A stretch of DNA of 28,920 bases from Brachyspira pilosicoli (GTDB lineage: Bacteria; Spirochaetota; Brachyspiria; Brachyspirales; Brachyspiraceae). The position numbers and the translations under genes were made by a program. Position 1 is the stretch's first letter. Each line of letters opens with the position of its first letter. The stretch covers positions 1 through 28,920 of the forward strand of contig NZ_SRZM01000020.1 of NCBI RefSeq assembly GCF_019402445.1. Reading direction: 5' to 3'. Shown one piece after another: positions 8,604-16,518 of the stretch. Below the pieces are notes generated by a model. It ran no database searches and was not told the origin of the DNA. It saw only the letters and a program-made list of their open reading frames with translations.

Positions 8604-9176
8604 TTACTTAGCAGCTTTTTTACTTTCTTTCATTTTAACATACTCGCCTTCAAATCTTACACCTTTACCTTTATAAGGCTCAACAGGTCTTTTCTTTTTA
8701 ATATTCATAGCGAGTTCGCCTACTTTCTCTTTATCATTACCTTCTATAATGATTTTAGTGTCTTTTTCTACTGTTACTTTGATACCCTCAGGGATTTTCA
8801 TTTTTACATCACTAGAAAAACCTAATTGTAATGTTAAAGTATCTCCCTGAACATTAGAACGGTAACCTGTACCTTCTAATTGTAATACTTTTTTATAACC
8901 AGTATTAACACCTTCTATCATGTTAGAAATAAGTTTCCAAACTAAACCTAATTTAGCAGAATACTTAGCTTTATTTTCTTTTATAGCTTCTTCATCAGTG
9001 CTATCAATCTTAGGAGGTTTAACCCAAAGAGAATTATTTTCAAGTTCAAGTATTATATAATCAAAAAACTCTCTTGTCAACTCCCCTCTTTTACCTTTTA
9101 CTACTACTTTGTGGCCGTCAATTTTTACTTCAACGCCTTGAGGAATAGCTATAGGCTTATTTGATAATCTACTCAT
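8604..9176 (-). CDS. rplF: 50S ribosomal protein L6
   Basis: Large-subunit protein near the factor-binding site. The start MSRLSNKPIAIPQGVEVKID and the C-terminal KKRPVEPYKGKGVRFEGEYV are diagnostic. At 190 aa it is about ten residues longer than E. coli L6; the extra sequence appears to be the lysine- and glutamate-rich segment around residues 57-72. It sits between rpsH (25 bp) and rplR (12 bp). Confidence 0.96.
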   Translation of the reverse strand: MSRLSNKPIAIPQGVEVKIDGHKVVVKGKRGELTREFFDYIILELENNSLWVKPPKIDSTDEEAIKENKAKYSAKLGLVWKLISNMIEGVNTGYKKVLQLEGTGYRSNVQGDTLTLQLGFSSDVKMKIPEGIKVTVEKDTKIIIEGNDKEKVGELAMNIKKKRPVEPYKGKGVRFEGEYVKMKESKKAAK

Positions 9177-9201
9177 TATAAATACCCTCTCTCAATTTAT
9201 A

Positions 9202-9603
9202 TTACCATACATAACATAAAACTTCGCCGCCAACTTTCTCTTTTCTAGCTTCTTTATCAGTCATTACACCTTTACTAGTAGAGATTACAGATATACCGAA
9301 ACCATTTTTTACTTGAGGAATAGTATCTACTGATGTATAAACTCTAAGACCTGGAGTTGATACTCTTTGAATACCTTCTATAACAGAATTTCCCTCATAA
9401 TATTTCAAATCTATTTCTATGCGGAAGAAATTTTTATCTTTTACTTCTACTTTTTTGAAGTCATTAATATACCCTTCTTTTTTCAAAATTGCAAGTATAT
9501 TTTCCATTTTTGTAGAAAAAGGTATAGTTACATTCTCTTTTTTTGCTCTACAACCATTTCTAATTACAGTTAAAGCATCTGCTATTGGATCATGTACGCT
9601 CAT
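9202..9603 (-). CDS. rpsH: 30S ribosomal protein S8
   Basis: Central-domain 16S rRNA binder and, in E. coli, the repressor of the spc operon. The 133-aa protein begins MSVHDPIADALTVIRNGCRA. It has the C-terminal segments GFGISVISTSKGVMTDKEAR and GGEVLCYVW, typical of S8. It follows rpsN by 18 bp. No E. coli-like S8 operator was recognised near rplE. Confidence 0.97.
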   Translation of the reverse strand: MSVHDPIADALTVIRNGCRAKKENVTIPFSTKMENILAILKKEGYINDFKKVEVKDKNFFRIEIDLKYYEGNSVIEGIQRVSTPGLRVYTSVDTIPQVKNGFGISVISTSKGVMTDKEARKEKVGGEVLCYVW

Positions 9604-9621
9604 TTATATACTCTCCTTAAA

Positions 9622-9807
9622 TTACCAACTAGACTTAGTTACGCCCGGAATTAAACCTTTATTTGCTAAATCTCTAAAACAGATTCTACACATTTTATAC
9701 TGTCTTATATAAGCACGAGGTCTTCCACATATAGGGCAGCGATTATATTGTCTTGTTTTATATTTTTGTTTTTTTGTAGCTTTAACTTTAAGTGCCAATC
9801 TAGCCAT
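9622..9807 (-). CDS. rpsN: 30S ribosomal protein S14, type Z
   Basis: Short zinc-binding S14 of 61 aa. Cys24, Cys27, Cys40 and Cys43 form the two CxxC pairs ([20 protein letters not shown]), and the C-terminus is [11 protein letters not shown]. It is the zinc form rather than the longer cysteine-free S14. The ATG shares its A with the rplE stop (TAATG), indicating coupled translation. Together with S4 and L36, it makes three zinc-type ribosomal proteins in this cluster. Confidence 0.97.
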   Translation of the reverse strand: MARLALKVKATKKQKYKTRQYNRCPICGRPRAYIRQYKMCRICFRDLANKGLIPGVTKSSW

Positions 9808-10370
9808 TATTTATTCTCCTGACTTTTAGGTGCAGCACGAAATGGCAAACCTATACGTTCTAATAAAGTGCGAGCCATATCGTCATTATCTGCAGTTGTT
9901 ACTATTGTTATATTTAATCCCTTAACAGCATCTGTTTTGTCGAAACTTATTTCTGGGAATATAATATGCTCTTTTATACCTAAATTGTAATTACCTCTTC
10001 CGTCAAAACCTCTTCTAGGAATACCTTGGAAGTCTCTTACTCTTGGTAAAGCTATAAATATTAACCTTTCCAAGAAGTCATACATTCTCTCTCCTCTCAA
10101 AGTTACTCTACAACCTATAGGCATACCTTGTCTTAATTTGAAGTTAGCTATAGACTTTTTAGCTCTAGTGATAACAGCTCTCTGACCTGCTATTTGACTA
10201 AGTTCTTCTACAGCAGAGTCAACATATTTTTTATCTGTTACAGCTTGAGTAATACCCATATTGATAATAATTTTCTCTATTTTAGGTATAGCCATAGAGG
10301 AGCTTAAATTCATATCTTTTAACAAAGATTGTCTTATTTCATTTTCATATCTATCTTTCAATACTGACAT
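9807..10370 (-). CDS. rplE: 50S ribosomal protein L5
   Basis: 5S rRNA-binding protein that contacts S13 across the subunit interface. The 187-aa product has [15 protein letters not shown] near the N-terminus, then [18 protein letters not shown] and [20 protein letters not shown], all hallmarks of L5. Length is close to the usual 180. It follows rplX by 16 bp and overlaps rpsN by one base. Confidence 0.97.
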   Translation of the reverse strand: MSVLKDRYENEIRQSLLKDMNLSSSMAIPKIEKIIINMGITQAVTDKKYVDSAVEELSQIAGQRAVITRAKKSIANFKLRQGMPIGCRVTLRGERMYDFLERLIFIALPRVRDFQGIPRRGFDGRGNYNLGIKEHIIFPEISFDKTDAVKGLNITIVTTADNDDMARTLLERIGLPFRAAPKSQENK

Positions 10371-10386
10371 ATTTAATAACTCCTAC

Positions 10387-10728
10387 TTACTTATCAAGAA
10401 CTTCGCCTGATTTTTTGGCATATCTTTTTAATTTTCCATCAACTTCTTTTCTTCCAACCCTAGTAGTTTTACCGCCTTTGTCAACCAACATAAGATTAGA
10501 TATATGTATAGAAGCCTCTTTCTCAACTATACCGCCTTTTTGATTCTCTTGACTTTTAGGCATAGTTTTTTTAATCATGTTAATATTCTTTACGAAAGCT
10601 CTTCCCTTTGCTCTGTCTATAGACAATACTTCACCGCGTTCTCCGCTCTGCTCTCCAGCTATCACTTCAACAGTATCGCCTTTTTTTATTTTGTATTTTG
10701 TATTACTAAAATCTTTTTTCTTTATCAT
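10387..10728 (-). CDS. rplX: 50S ribosomal protein L24
   Basis: Assembly-initiating 23S rRNA binder located near the exit tunnel. A KOW motif (IKKGDTVEVIAGEQSGERGE) lies at about residues 14-33, and KTMPKSQENQKGGIVEKEAS follows. The length is 113 aa. It begins 2 bp after the rplN stop, so it is likely coupled. Confidence 0.96.
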   Translation of the reverse strand: MIKKKDFSNTKYKIKKGDTVEVIAGEQSGERGEVLSIDRAKGRAFVKNINMIKKTMPKSQENQKGGIVEKEASIHISNLMLVDKGGKTTRVGRKEVDGKLKRYAKKSGEVLDK

Positions 10729-10730
10729 AA

Positions 10731-11099
10731 TTATATTACCTCTGGTGCAAGTGATACGATTTTCATAAAGCCTTTATCCCTAAGTTCACGAGCTACAGGT
10801 CCGAATATACGTTTACCACGAGGCTCTTTTTTATCGTCTACTATAACAGCTGCATTCTCATCAAAACGTATGTATGAACCATCAGGGCGTCTAACTTCTT
10901 TCTTTACTCTTACTATTACAGCTTTTACAACTTTACCTTTTTCTATAGAGCAAGTAGGGATTATATCAGTTACAGAACAAACTATAACATCTCCTAAAGT
11001 AGCATATCTGCGTCTACTTCCTCCTAATACCTTAATACATTTCAACTTCTTTACGCCTGTGTTGTCGGCTACATTAAGAGTAGTTGGTACTTGTATCAT
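10731..11099 (-). CDS. rplN: 50S ribosomal protein L14
   Basis: Highly conserved 122-aa subunit-interface protein. It starts [20 protein letters not shown], contains [20 protein letters not shown], and ends with [10 protein letters not shown]. Every landmark is in place. It follows rpsQ by 5 bp. Confidence 0.98.
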   Translation of the reverse strand: MIQVPTTLNVADNTGVKKLKCIKVLGGSRRRYATLGDVIVCSVTDIIPTCSIEKGKVVKAVIVRVKKEVRRPDGSYIRFDENAAVIVDDKKEPRGKRIFGPVARELRDKGFMKIVSLAPEVI

Positions 11100-11104
11100 A
11101 ATTC

Positions 11105-11467
11105 TTACTCTCCTTCAACCTGTGAAGAAACTGCTGCTTCTGGAGCATGCTTCTCACGTTTTAATACGCTTTCTACATCGCTATCCATAGAATCTTTCTC
11201 TACACGCTCAGACTTCTTAACGATTTTTACTAATCTAAATTTTTTATCTTTACTAATAGGTCTGCACTCTATTATTCTTACTAAATCGCCTTCTAAACAT
11301 TCATTTTTTTCATCATGAGCTTTATAGCGTTTATTCTTACTTATAGTCTTACCATAAAGGGGGTGTTTCTGTTTACTCTCTACTTTTACAACTATAGTTT
11401 TATCCATTTTATCAGAAACTACAATTCCTTCAAGTACTCTTTTATATTTTTTTGCTTTGTTTTCCAC
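11105..11467 (-). CDS. rpsQ: 30S ribosomal protein S17 with C-terminal extension
   Basis: OB-fold 16S rRNA binder. Residues 1-86 are a standard S17 ([20 protein letters not shown], then [19 protein letters not shown]). At 120 aa it exceeds the usual 80-90 aa by a polar tail of about 34 residues that looks disordered (for example [18 protein letters not shown]). The start is GTG at 11465-11467, with GAGG seven bases upstream. rpmC ends 14 bp before it and rplN starts 5 bp after it. Confidence 0.94.
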   Translation of the reverse strand: MENKAKKYKRVLEGIVVSDKMDKTIVVKVESKQKHPLYGKTISKNKRYKAHDEKNECLEGDLVRIIECRPISKDKKFRLVKIVKKSERVEKDSMDSDVESVLKREKHAPEAAVSSQVEGE

Positions 11468-11481
11468 AGTAATACCTCACA

Positions 11482-11688
11482 CTATTTTTTTATGCCAAGT
11501 TCATGCTGACGTATAAATGTCTTAACTCTAGCTATATCTTTGCGAGCTTTCTTTAATTGATGAGTTTGTCTTGCATCACCAACTACTTTTTCAAATCTAT
11601 GCTCTTGATATTCTTTTTCTAATTTTAGAAGTTCACCCTTAAGCTCTTCTAAACCTAATGACTTATAATCTTTATTATTCTTAGCCAT
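11482..11688 (-). CDS. rpmC: 50S ribosomal protein L29
   Basis: Small helical hairpin protein at the tunnel exit, part of the docking site for SRP and trigger factor. Of its 68 aa, [20 protein letters not shown] and the arginine-containing [17 protein letters not shown] are typical. The ATG overlaps the rplP stop by one base. Confidence 0.96.
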   Translation of the reverse strand: MAKNNKDYKSLGLEELKGELLKLEKEYQEHRFEKVVGDARQTHQLKKARKDIARVKTFIRQHELGIKK

Positions 11689-12101
11689 TATATAGCCTCC
11701 CTCTTAATGAACTTAGTTTTAATAGGAAGCTTGAAACCAGCTAATCTGAAAGCAGACTGTGCTAATTCTTCTGGTACACCTGCTATTTCAAATATAACTT
11801 TACCTGGCTTTACAACTGCTACCCAATATTCAACGTTACCTTTACCTTTACCCATTCTTGTTTCTGCTGGCTTTTTAGTATAAGGCTTGTCTGGAAATAC
11901 TTTTATCCACATTTTACCTACACGTTTAACATGTCTTGATATAGCAATACGTGCAGCTTCAATTTGTCTATCTGTAAGCCATACAGGCTCTAATGCCATT
12001 AAACCATAATCTCCAAAAGTTAAGTTACTTCCTCTTTTGGACTTACCTTTCATTCTACCTCTATGCTGTTTACGATACTTAGTTCTTGATGGTTGTAACA
12101 T
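11688..12101 (-). CDS. rplP: 50S ribosomal protein L16
   Basis: Binds near the peptidyl-transferase and A site. The 137-aa product begins [20 protein letters not shown] and includes [20 protein letters not shown]. It then has [20 protein letters not shown], as in all bacterial L16. It overlaps rpsC upstream and rpmC downstream by one base each. Confidence 0.98.
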   Translation of the reverse strand: MLQPSRTKYRKQHRGRMKGKSKRGSNLTFGDYGLMALEPVWLTDRQIEAARIAISRHVKRVGKMWIKVFPDKPYTKKPAETRMGKGKGNVEYWVAVVKPGKVIFEIAGVPEELAQSAFRLAGFKLPIKTKFIKREAI

Positions 12102-12838
12102 TATCTATCTCCTTTAGCACTGATAACTTTACCCGCATCATCTTGTTTGCTTTCTTTCTTATCAAGAATCTCGCCTTTATATATCCACACTTTTACCCCG
12201 ATGATACCAAATGTAGTAGAAGCTTCAGCAGTACCATAATCTATATTTGCTCTTATTGTATGAAGAGGTACTGAACCATTTTTGTACTGTTCTGTTCTAG
12301 CGATATCTGCACCTGCTAAACGACCAGAACACATAACTTTTATACCTTTAGCACCTTTCTTCATAGCTTGAGTGATAACACTCTTCATAGCTCTTCTGAA
12401 AGCAACACGCATTTCTAATTGACGAGCTACGCTTTGTGCTGCCAATGTAGCATCTAATTCAGCCTCTTTGATTTCTGATATAGAAACATTAATAGGCTTT
12501 TTTACTAACTTTTGTACAGCAGCCTTAACAGCCTCAACTCTCTGACCCTTAGGACCTACAACTACTCCTACTCTTGCAGTAGAAATAAATACATTGATTC
12601 TATCTGGGAAACGTACTATTTGTATGTCAGATATAGCAGGATCAAAAGACTCTTTCTTTCCGCCAATTTTTTTCTGTTCTTCTTTTAATGTCTTATAATA
12701 ATAGTTCATTATATAGCGTCTTATAGATAAATCTTCATGCAAACTATCTGCATAAGTTCTGCCATCTTCGAACCATTTACTAGACCAAGTTTTATTAACT
12801 CCGAGTCTTAAACCTATTGGACTAACCTTTTGACCCAT
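12101..12838 (-). CDS. rpsC: 30S ribosomal protein S3
   Basis: Head protein lining the mRNA entry channel. [20 protein letters not shown] is the standard N-terminus. The type-2 KH domain includes GPKG (95-98), where E. coli has GKKG, and the C-terminal domain includes [20 protein letters not shown]. Before the KH core there is a lysine-rich stretch (about 50-65) that makes this region about 13 residues longer than in E. coli. It is 3 bp after rplV. Confidence 0.97.
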   Translation of the reverse strand: MGQKVSPIGLRLGVNKTWSSKWFEDGRTYADSLHEDLSIRRYIMNYYYKTLKEEQKKIGGKKESFDPAISDIQIVRFPDRINVFISTARVGVVVGPKGQRVEAVKAAVQKLVKKPINVSISEIKEAELDATLAAQSVARQLEMRVAFRRAMKSVITQAMKKGAKGIKVMCSGRLAGADIARTEQYKNGSVPLHTIRANIDYGTAEASTTFGIIGVKVWIYKGEILDKKESKQDDAGKVISAKGDR

Positions 12839-12841
12839 AGT

Positions 12842-13246
12842 TTATACCTCCGCTACTTTAGCTGCTTCTTCTTTTTTTGCAACTCTCTTAATTTTTTTCT
12901 TCTCAGGTTTTTTTTCATCACTTAATACTATAGTAATATGTGAATTTCTTTTTAATATAGGATCAGCACTACCACGACTTGCTGCTCTTATGCGTTTCAA
13001 TGATGGTGCTTTATCAACAAAAGCTGTCTTAACCCATAAAGTGTCTGGGTTAATAGTTCTAGTCTGAGAAATAGCATTTGCTATACCGCTTTTTATAGCT
13101 TTTCTAAGTACAACTGATGACATTTGTGGCATAGTTGTAAGATTAGCGATAGCATGGTTAACATACTCACCTTTAACGAAAGGAAGTAATCTTGCTACTT
13201 TCCTGCGACCTATGCGTAAATAACGTACCTTTACCTTATATTCCAT
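12842..13246 (-). CDS. rplV: 50S ribosomal protein L22
   Basis: Lines the exit tunnel; its beta-hairpin is a macrolide-response site. The 134-aa protein has RKVARLLPFVKGEYVNHAIA, and the hairpin SLKRIRAASRGSADPILKRN is intact. A lysine- and alanine-rich tail (about 111-134) extends past the usual end near 110. It lies 11 bp after rpsS. Confidence 0.96.
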   Translation of the reverse strand: MEYKVKVRYLRIGRRKVARLLPFVKGEYVNHAIANLTTMPQMSSVVLRKAIKSGIANAISQTRTINPDTLWVKTAFVDKAPSLKRIRAASRGSADPILKRNSHITIVLSDEKKPEKKKIKRVAKKEEAAKVAEV

Positions 13247-13257
13247 AGTCCAATTCC

Positions 13258-13527
13258 TTATTTCTTAGCTACCTTAGCTGCACCTGCATGTGAACGAAAA
13301 GTTCTAGTAGGAGCAAATTCACCTAATTTATGACCTATCATATTCTCTTGTACATAAACTGCTACAAATGTTTTACCATTATGTACATTGATTGTAAAAC
13401 CTATCATCTCTGGAATAATTGTTGAAGCACGGCTATAAGTTTTTATTTGGTGCTTGTTATCTCCAGCTTGTATCTTCTTGAAAAGATTTTTATCTACAAA
13501 AGGTCCTTTCTTAATAGAGCGAGACAT
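13258..13527 (-). CDS. rpsS: 30S ribosomal protein S19
   Basis: 30S head protein. The 89-aa product starts [20 protein letters not shown] and contains [18 protein letters not shown], both diagnostic. Its ATG shares one base with the rplB stop, suggesting coupled translation. Confidence 0.98.
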   Translation of the reverse strand: MSRSIKKGPFVDKNLFKKIQAGDNKHQIKTYSRASTIIPEMIGFTINVHNGKTFVAVYVQENMIGHKLGEFAPTRTFRSHAGAAKVAKK

Positions 13528-14363
13528 TATTTCTTACCCCCTCTTCTCTTAATTATTAATCTGTCAGAATATTTGTTTTTCTTTCTAGTCTTATATCCCT
13601 TAGTAGGTACACCTGTAGGAGATACTGGATGTGGGTTACCCTGTCCACTCTTACCTTCACCACCACCGTGTGGGTGATCTACTGGGTTCATTACAACACC
13701 TCTTACTTTTGGTCTTCTACCTTTATGTCTAGTAGTACCAGCTTTACCGTCTGTAGTGTTGAAATGATCTAAGTTACCGATTTGTCCTATAGTAGCATAA
13801 CAATCTTCTAATATTCTTCTCTCTTCACCAGAGCGAAGTCTTATTACACAATAACCACCAGATTTTGCTGTTATCTGAGCACCACCGCCTGCTGCTCTAA
13901 CAAGCTGACCACCTTTTCCTGGTGTTATTTCTATGTTATGTATTATAGTACCTAAAGGTATCTTTTTTAAAGGTAAAGTGCAACCTACTTTTACTTTAGC
14001 ATTTTCTCCGCTAACAACTCTGTCGCCTACATTAAGTCCCAATGGCCATATTATATATCTTTTTTCACCATCTGTGTAATGTAAAAGAGCTATACGAGCT
14101 GTTCTGTTAGGATCATACTCTATAGAAACTACTTTAGCTTCTATATCATGCTTATCTCTTCTAAAATCTACTAATCTAAATAATTTCTTGTGTCCACCAC
14201 CACGACGACGCATAGTGATACGACCGTTTGAACCTCTTCCGCTTATGCGTTTTTTACCGCATACTAATGATTTACAAGGCTCATTTGTTGTTATATCCGA
14301 AAAATCAACTACTGTACGATAACGTAAACTTGGTGTTGTCGGTTTAAATTTCTTAATAGCCAT
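13527..14363 (-). CDS. rplB: 50S ribosomal protein L2
   Basis: Core 23S rRNA-binding protein close to the peptidyl-transferase centre. The 278-aa product begins [18 protein letters not shown]. It has the invariant loop with [20 protein letters not shown], containing the histidine implicated in peptidyl-transferase function in E. coli, and ends in a KRRGGKK tail. Length is normal. It follows rplW by 14 bp. Confidence 0.98.
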   Translation of the reverse strand: MAIKKFKPTTPSLRYRTVVDFSDITTNEPCKSLVCGKKRISGRGSNGRITMRRRGGGHKKLFRLVDFRRDKHDIEAKVVSIEYDPNRTARIALLHYTDGEKRYIIWPLGLNVGDRVVSGENAKVKVGCTLPLKKIPLGTIIHNIEITPGKGGQLVRAAGGGAQITAKSGGYCVIRLRSGEERRILEDCYATIGQIGNLDHFNTTDGKAGTTRHKGRRPKVRGVVMNPVDHPHGGGEGKSGQGNPHPVSPTGVPTKGYKTRKKNKYSDRLIIKRRGGKK

Positions 14364-14377
14364 CGGTATCCCTCAAC

Positions 14378-14677
14378 TTATTTTACTATATCTATTGATT
14401 CTTTGCCATCGAGAACTATTATCGCTTTTTTATAACTGCGTGTATAACCGCGTCTGCTCATTCTGCGATTTTTCTTCTTAGGCTTTACATTTATTATCTT
14501 ACAATCTAGCGGATGTACATTAAATATTTTTTCAACCGCTTTCTTCAACTCTTGCTTATTAGCGTCCTGTCTTACTCTAAATACATAATAACGCTTCTCT
14601 GTTCCTTTAGGCTCAGTTCTAAGGATATTACTCTTTTCTGTAAGTATAGGCTCAATTAAAAGTGAATACATGCTCAT
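14378..14677 (-). CDS. rplW: 50S ribosomal protein L23
   Basis: Tunnel-exit protein and trigger factor/SRP docking site. The 99-aa product has YSLLIEPILTEKSNILRTEP and the conserved basic segment VKPKKKNRRMSRRGYTRSYK. Two ATGs lie close together (14677 and 14671); the first has the better-spaced AAGGGA. It follows rplD by 5 bp. Confidence 0.95.
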   Translation of the reverse strand: MSMYSLLIEPILTEKSNILRTEPKGTEKRYYVFRVRQDANKQELKKAVEKIFNVHPLDCKIINVKPKKKNRRMSRRGYTRSYKKAIIVLDGKESIDIVK

Positions 14678-14682
14678 ATTTA

Positions 14683-15330
14683 TTATCCCTTAATTCTAGC
14701 ATTTAATTTAGATAAAGCTGTTTTAGTAAAGTATACTTCATCAGCATAATATAAAGGATGTATAGACATACTGTCTGCATTTACAAGCTTTAAATCTTTG
14801 ATGTTTCTTAAAGATAATAATAACTTATTGTAATTATCACCTAATGACTCATCTTTACCTACTACAAATGCTACTTTTCTGCTATTTGGCTCTTTAACCT
14901 TACTTATAAAACTTGCCATTCTTTTTGTCTTTGGAGCATCAAAAGTGAAATCCTCAAAAACTTTAAGAACATTGTTACCATATTTCAAAGATAAAACAGA
15001 CAATAGAGCCTTACGTTTCATCTTTTTAGGCAATCTATAACTATAATCTCTAGGCTTAGGAGTATGTGTTTTACCACCGCCTACCCAAATTGGTGAACGT
15101 GTAGAACCTGCTCTTGCTCTACCTGTACCTTTTTGTCTCCAAGGCTTTTTACCGCCTCCTGAAACTTCTGCTCTTGTTTTAGTAGAGTGAGTTCCTTGAC
15201 GTCTGTTCGCCAACTCATTTTTGATTGCTTCGTAAAGTAGATTGTTGTTAACTTCTGATTTGAATATCTCGTCAACTACCTCTAAATTACCTACGCTATC
15301 TCCATTTTCATTTAGTATTACTACTTCCAT
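14683..15330 (-). CDS. rplD: 50S ribosomal protein L4
   Basis: Tunnel-constriction protein and, in E. coli, the autogenous regulator of the S10 operon. The 215-aa product has the extended loop with NRRQGTHSTKTRAEVSGGGK followed by KPWRQKGTGRARAGSTRSPI, where macrolide-resistance changes occur in other bacteria. The loop looks wild type. It follows rplC by 18 bp. Confidence 0.97.
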   Translation of the reverse strand: MEVVILNENGDSVGNLEVVDEIFKSEVNNNLLYEAIKNELANRRQGTHSTKTRAEVSGGGKKPWRQKGTGRARAGSTRSPIWVGGGKTHTPKPRDYSYRLPKKMKRKALLSVLSLKYGNNVLKVFEDFTFDAPKTKRMASFISKVKEPNSRKVAFVVGKDESLGDNYNKLLLSLRNIKDLKLVNADSMSIHPLYYADEVYFTKTALSKLNARIKG

Positions 15331-15348
15331 TTTATCATCCTGCTTTTA

Positions 15349-16005
15349 TTATTTAGTCATTGAGTTCTTCTTCTTATTTTTCTTCTTAGCTGCTTGAGTG
15401 ATTTTTACTATACCGTTTATAGCTCCAGGTATAGAACCTTTAATCATAATCAAGTTATCTTCTGGTCTTATTTCAACTACTTTTAAGTTTTGTATAGTAG
15501 TTAAAGTATTACCCATATGACCAGGCATACCTTTGCCTTTCCATACTCTTGCAGGGTAACTGTTACAACCTATAGAACCTGCTCTTCTTCTGAAATTAGA
15601 ACCATGACTCATAGGACCACCATCGTAATTATGTCTTTTCATTACGCCGGCAAATCCTCTACCTTTGCTCAAAGAACTAACATCTATAAAATCGCCCGCT
15701 TGAAATATATCTACTTTAAGTTCCTGACCAACTGTATAAGCACTTGAATCATCTAACCTAAATTCTTTTAAATATTTCTTAGGCTCTAAATTTGCTTTTT
15801 TAAATTGCCCTATTTGTGGCTTTTTTAAATGCTTTTCTTTTACAGCACCATAACCTAATTGAATAGCATTATAGCCATCTTTCTCATTATCTCTAACCTG
15901 CATAACTGTGCATGGCCCAGCCTCTACAACTGTTACTGCTATAGCATTGCCAGTTTCATCGAAAACTGTTGTCATACCCAATTTTCTGCCAATTATTCCT
16001 ACCAT
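15349..16005 (-). CDS. rplC: 50S ribosomal protein L3
   Basis: Early-assembling 23S rRNA binder whose loop approaches the peptidyl-transferase centre. The 218-aa protein starts MVGIIGRKLGMTTVFDETGN. The loop includes GPMSHGSNFRRRAGSIGCNS and then YPARVWKGKGMPGHMGN. Asn148 and Ser149, positions where pleuromutilin-resistance changes are known in B. hyodysenteriae, are unchanged. Gln150 of E. coli L3, the target of the PrmB methylase, is replaced by Ser149. The ATG has GAGG eight bases upstream. It heads the main ribosomal operon after a 125-bp gap containing a promoter candidate. Confidence 0.97.
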   Translation of the reverse strand: MVGIIGRKLGMTTVFDETGNAIAVTVVEAGPCTVMQVRDNEKDGYNAIQLGYGAVKEKHLKKPQIGQFKKANLEPKKYLKEFRLDDSSAYTVGQELKVDIFQAGDFIDVSSLSKGRGFAGVMKRHNYDGGPMSHGSNFRRRAGSIGCNSYPARVWKGKGMPGHMGNTLTTIQNLKVVEIRPEDNLIMIKGSIPGAINGIVKITQAAKKKNKKKNSMTK

Positions 16006-16070
16006 CGGCTAATCCTCTATAATGATTTTACTACTTCTTTTTTTACCAATTTTTAAGTCAAACTATTAAA

Positions 16071-16100
16071 ATTATAACCATACAAACAAAACGTAGTAAA
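16071..16100 (-). promoter_or_regulatory. candidate sigma70-type promoter for rplC and downstream genes
   Basis: On the minus strand a perfect TATAAT (-10, 16071-16076) is preceded after 18 bp by TTTACT (-35, 16095-16100; 4 of 6 to TTGACA). This predicts a transcript start near 16064 and a leader of roughly 60 nt before rplC. It lies in the 125-bp rpsJ-rplC gap, unusually long for this cluster. A short GGTTT/AAACC hairpin (16114-16126) lies just upstream. Confidence 0.5.
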
Positions 16101-16130
16101 GTTTTATTCACATGGTTTAAAAAACCTTTC

Positions 16131-16436
16131 TTACTTCAACTGTACATCTACGCCAGCTGGAAGTGCCAACTTCTTCAAAGACTCAGTTGTTTGAGGTGTT
16201 ACATCAAAGATATCTATTAATCTCTTGTAAACTCTCATCTCGAACTGCTCTCTTGACTTAATGTTTACATGCGGACTTCTTATTACTGTTACCTTTCTTA
16301 TGCTTGTAGGTAGTGGTATAGGTCCTGATACTCTTGCACCTGTCTTCTTTACACTAGCAACTATTGACTGAGCTGATTGATCAATTAATTCTATATCAAA
16401 GGCTTTTAATTTAACTCTTATTTTCTGTTCTTTCAT
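16131..16436 (-). CDS. rpsJ: 30S ribosomal protein S10 (NusE)
   Basis: 30S head protein that also acts as NusE in antitermination complexes. The 101-aa product has [20 protein letters not shown] and the central loop [20 protein letters not shown], and ends PAGVDVQLK. It follows tuf by 82 bp, as in clusters where str and S10 are fused. The ATG lacks a strong SD: the nearest purine motif is GCGAG about 11 nt upstream. It is separated from rplC by 125 bp, more than any neighbouring pair in the S10 part. Confidence 0.97.
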   Translation of the reverse strand: MKEQKIRVKLKAFDIELIDQSAQSIVASVKKTGARVSGPIPLPTSIRKVTVIRSPHVNIKSREQFEMRVYKRLIDIFDVTPQTTESLKKLALPAGVDVQLK

Positions 16437-16469
16437 AGTTTGAATTACTCGCTTTTATTCTTTTATATT

Positions 16470-16502
16470 AAGGGATACATTTAATATTAAAACATATCCC
16501 TT
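16470..16502 (-). other. hairpin in the tuf-rpsJ spacer
   Basis: AAGGGATA (minus strand, from 16502) pairs perfectly with TATCCCTT ending at 16470. The 17-nt interior is itself nearly palindromic (TTTAATATTAAA), so the stem can extend. After it the minus-strand RNA is A-rich, not U-rich, so it is not a standard intrinsic terminator for tuf. An attenuator, an RNase processing site or an mRNA stability element are possible. On the plus strand the hairpin is followed by a T-rich stretch. Confidence 0.4.
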
Positions 16503-16518
16503 TATTTCTTTCCTTAAA

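Noticed and set aside
10504..11190. A 228-codon plus-strand open frame across rplX, rplN and rpsQ
   Set aside because: It lies antisense to three strongly conserved ribosomal-protein genes, has low-complexity content and no recognisable family; AT-rich antisense frames like this are expected by chance.
15081..15275. A 64-codon minus-strand frame within rplD
   Set aside because: It overlaps the conserved L4 loop in another frame and has no homology I can recognise.
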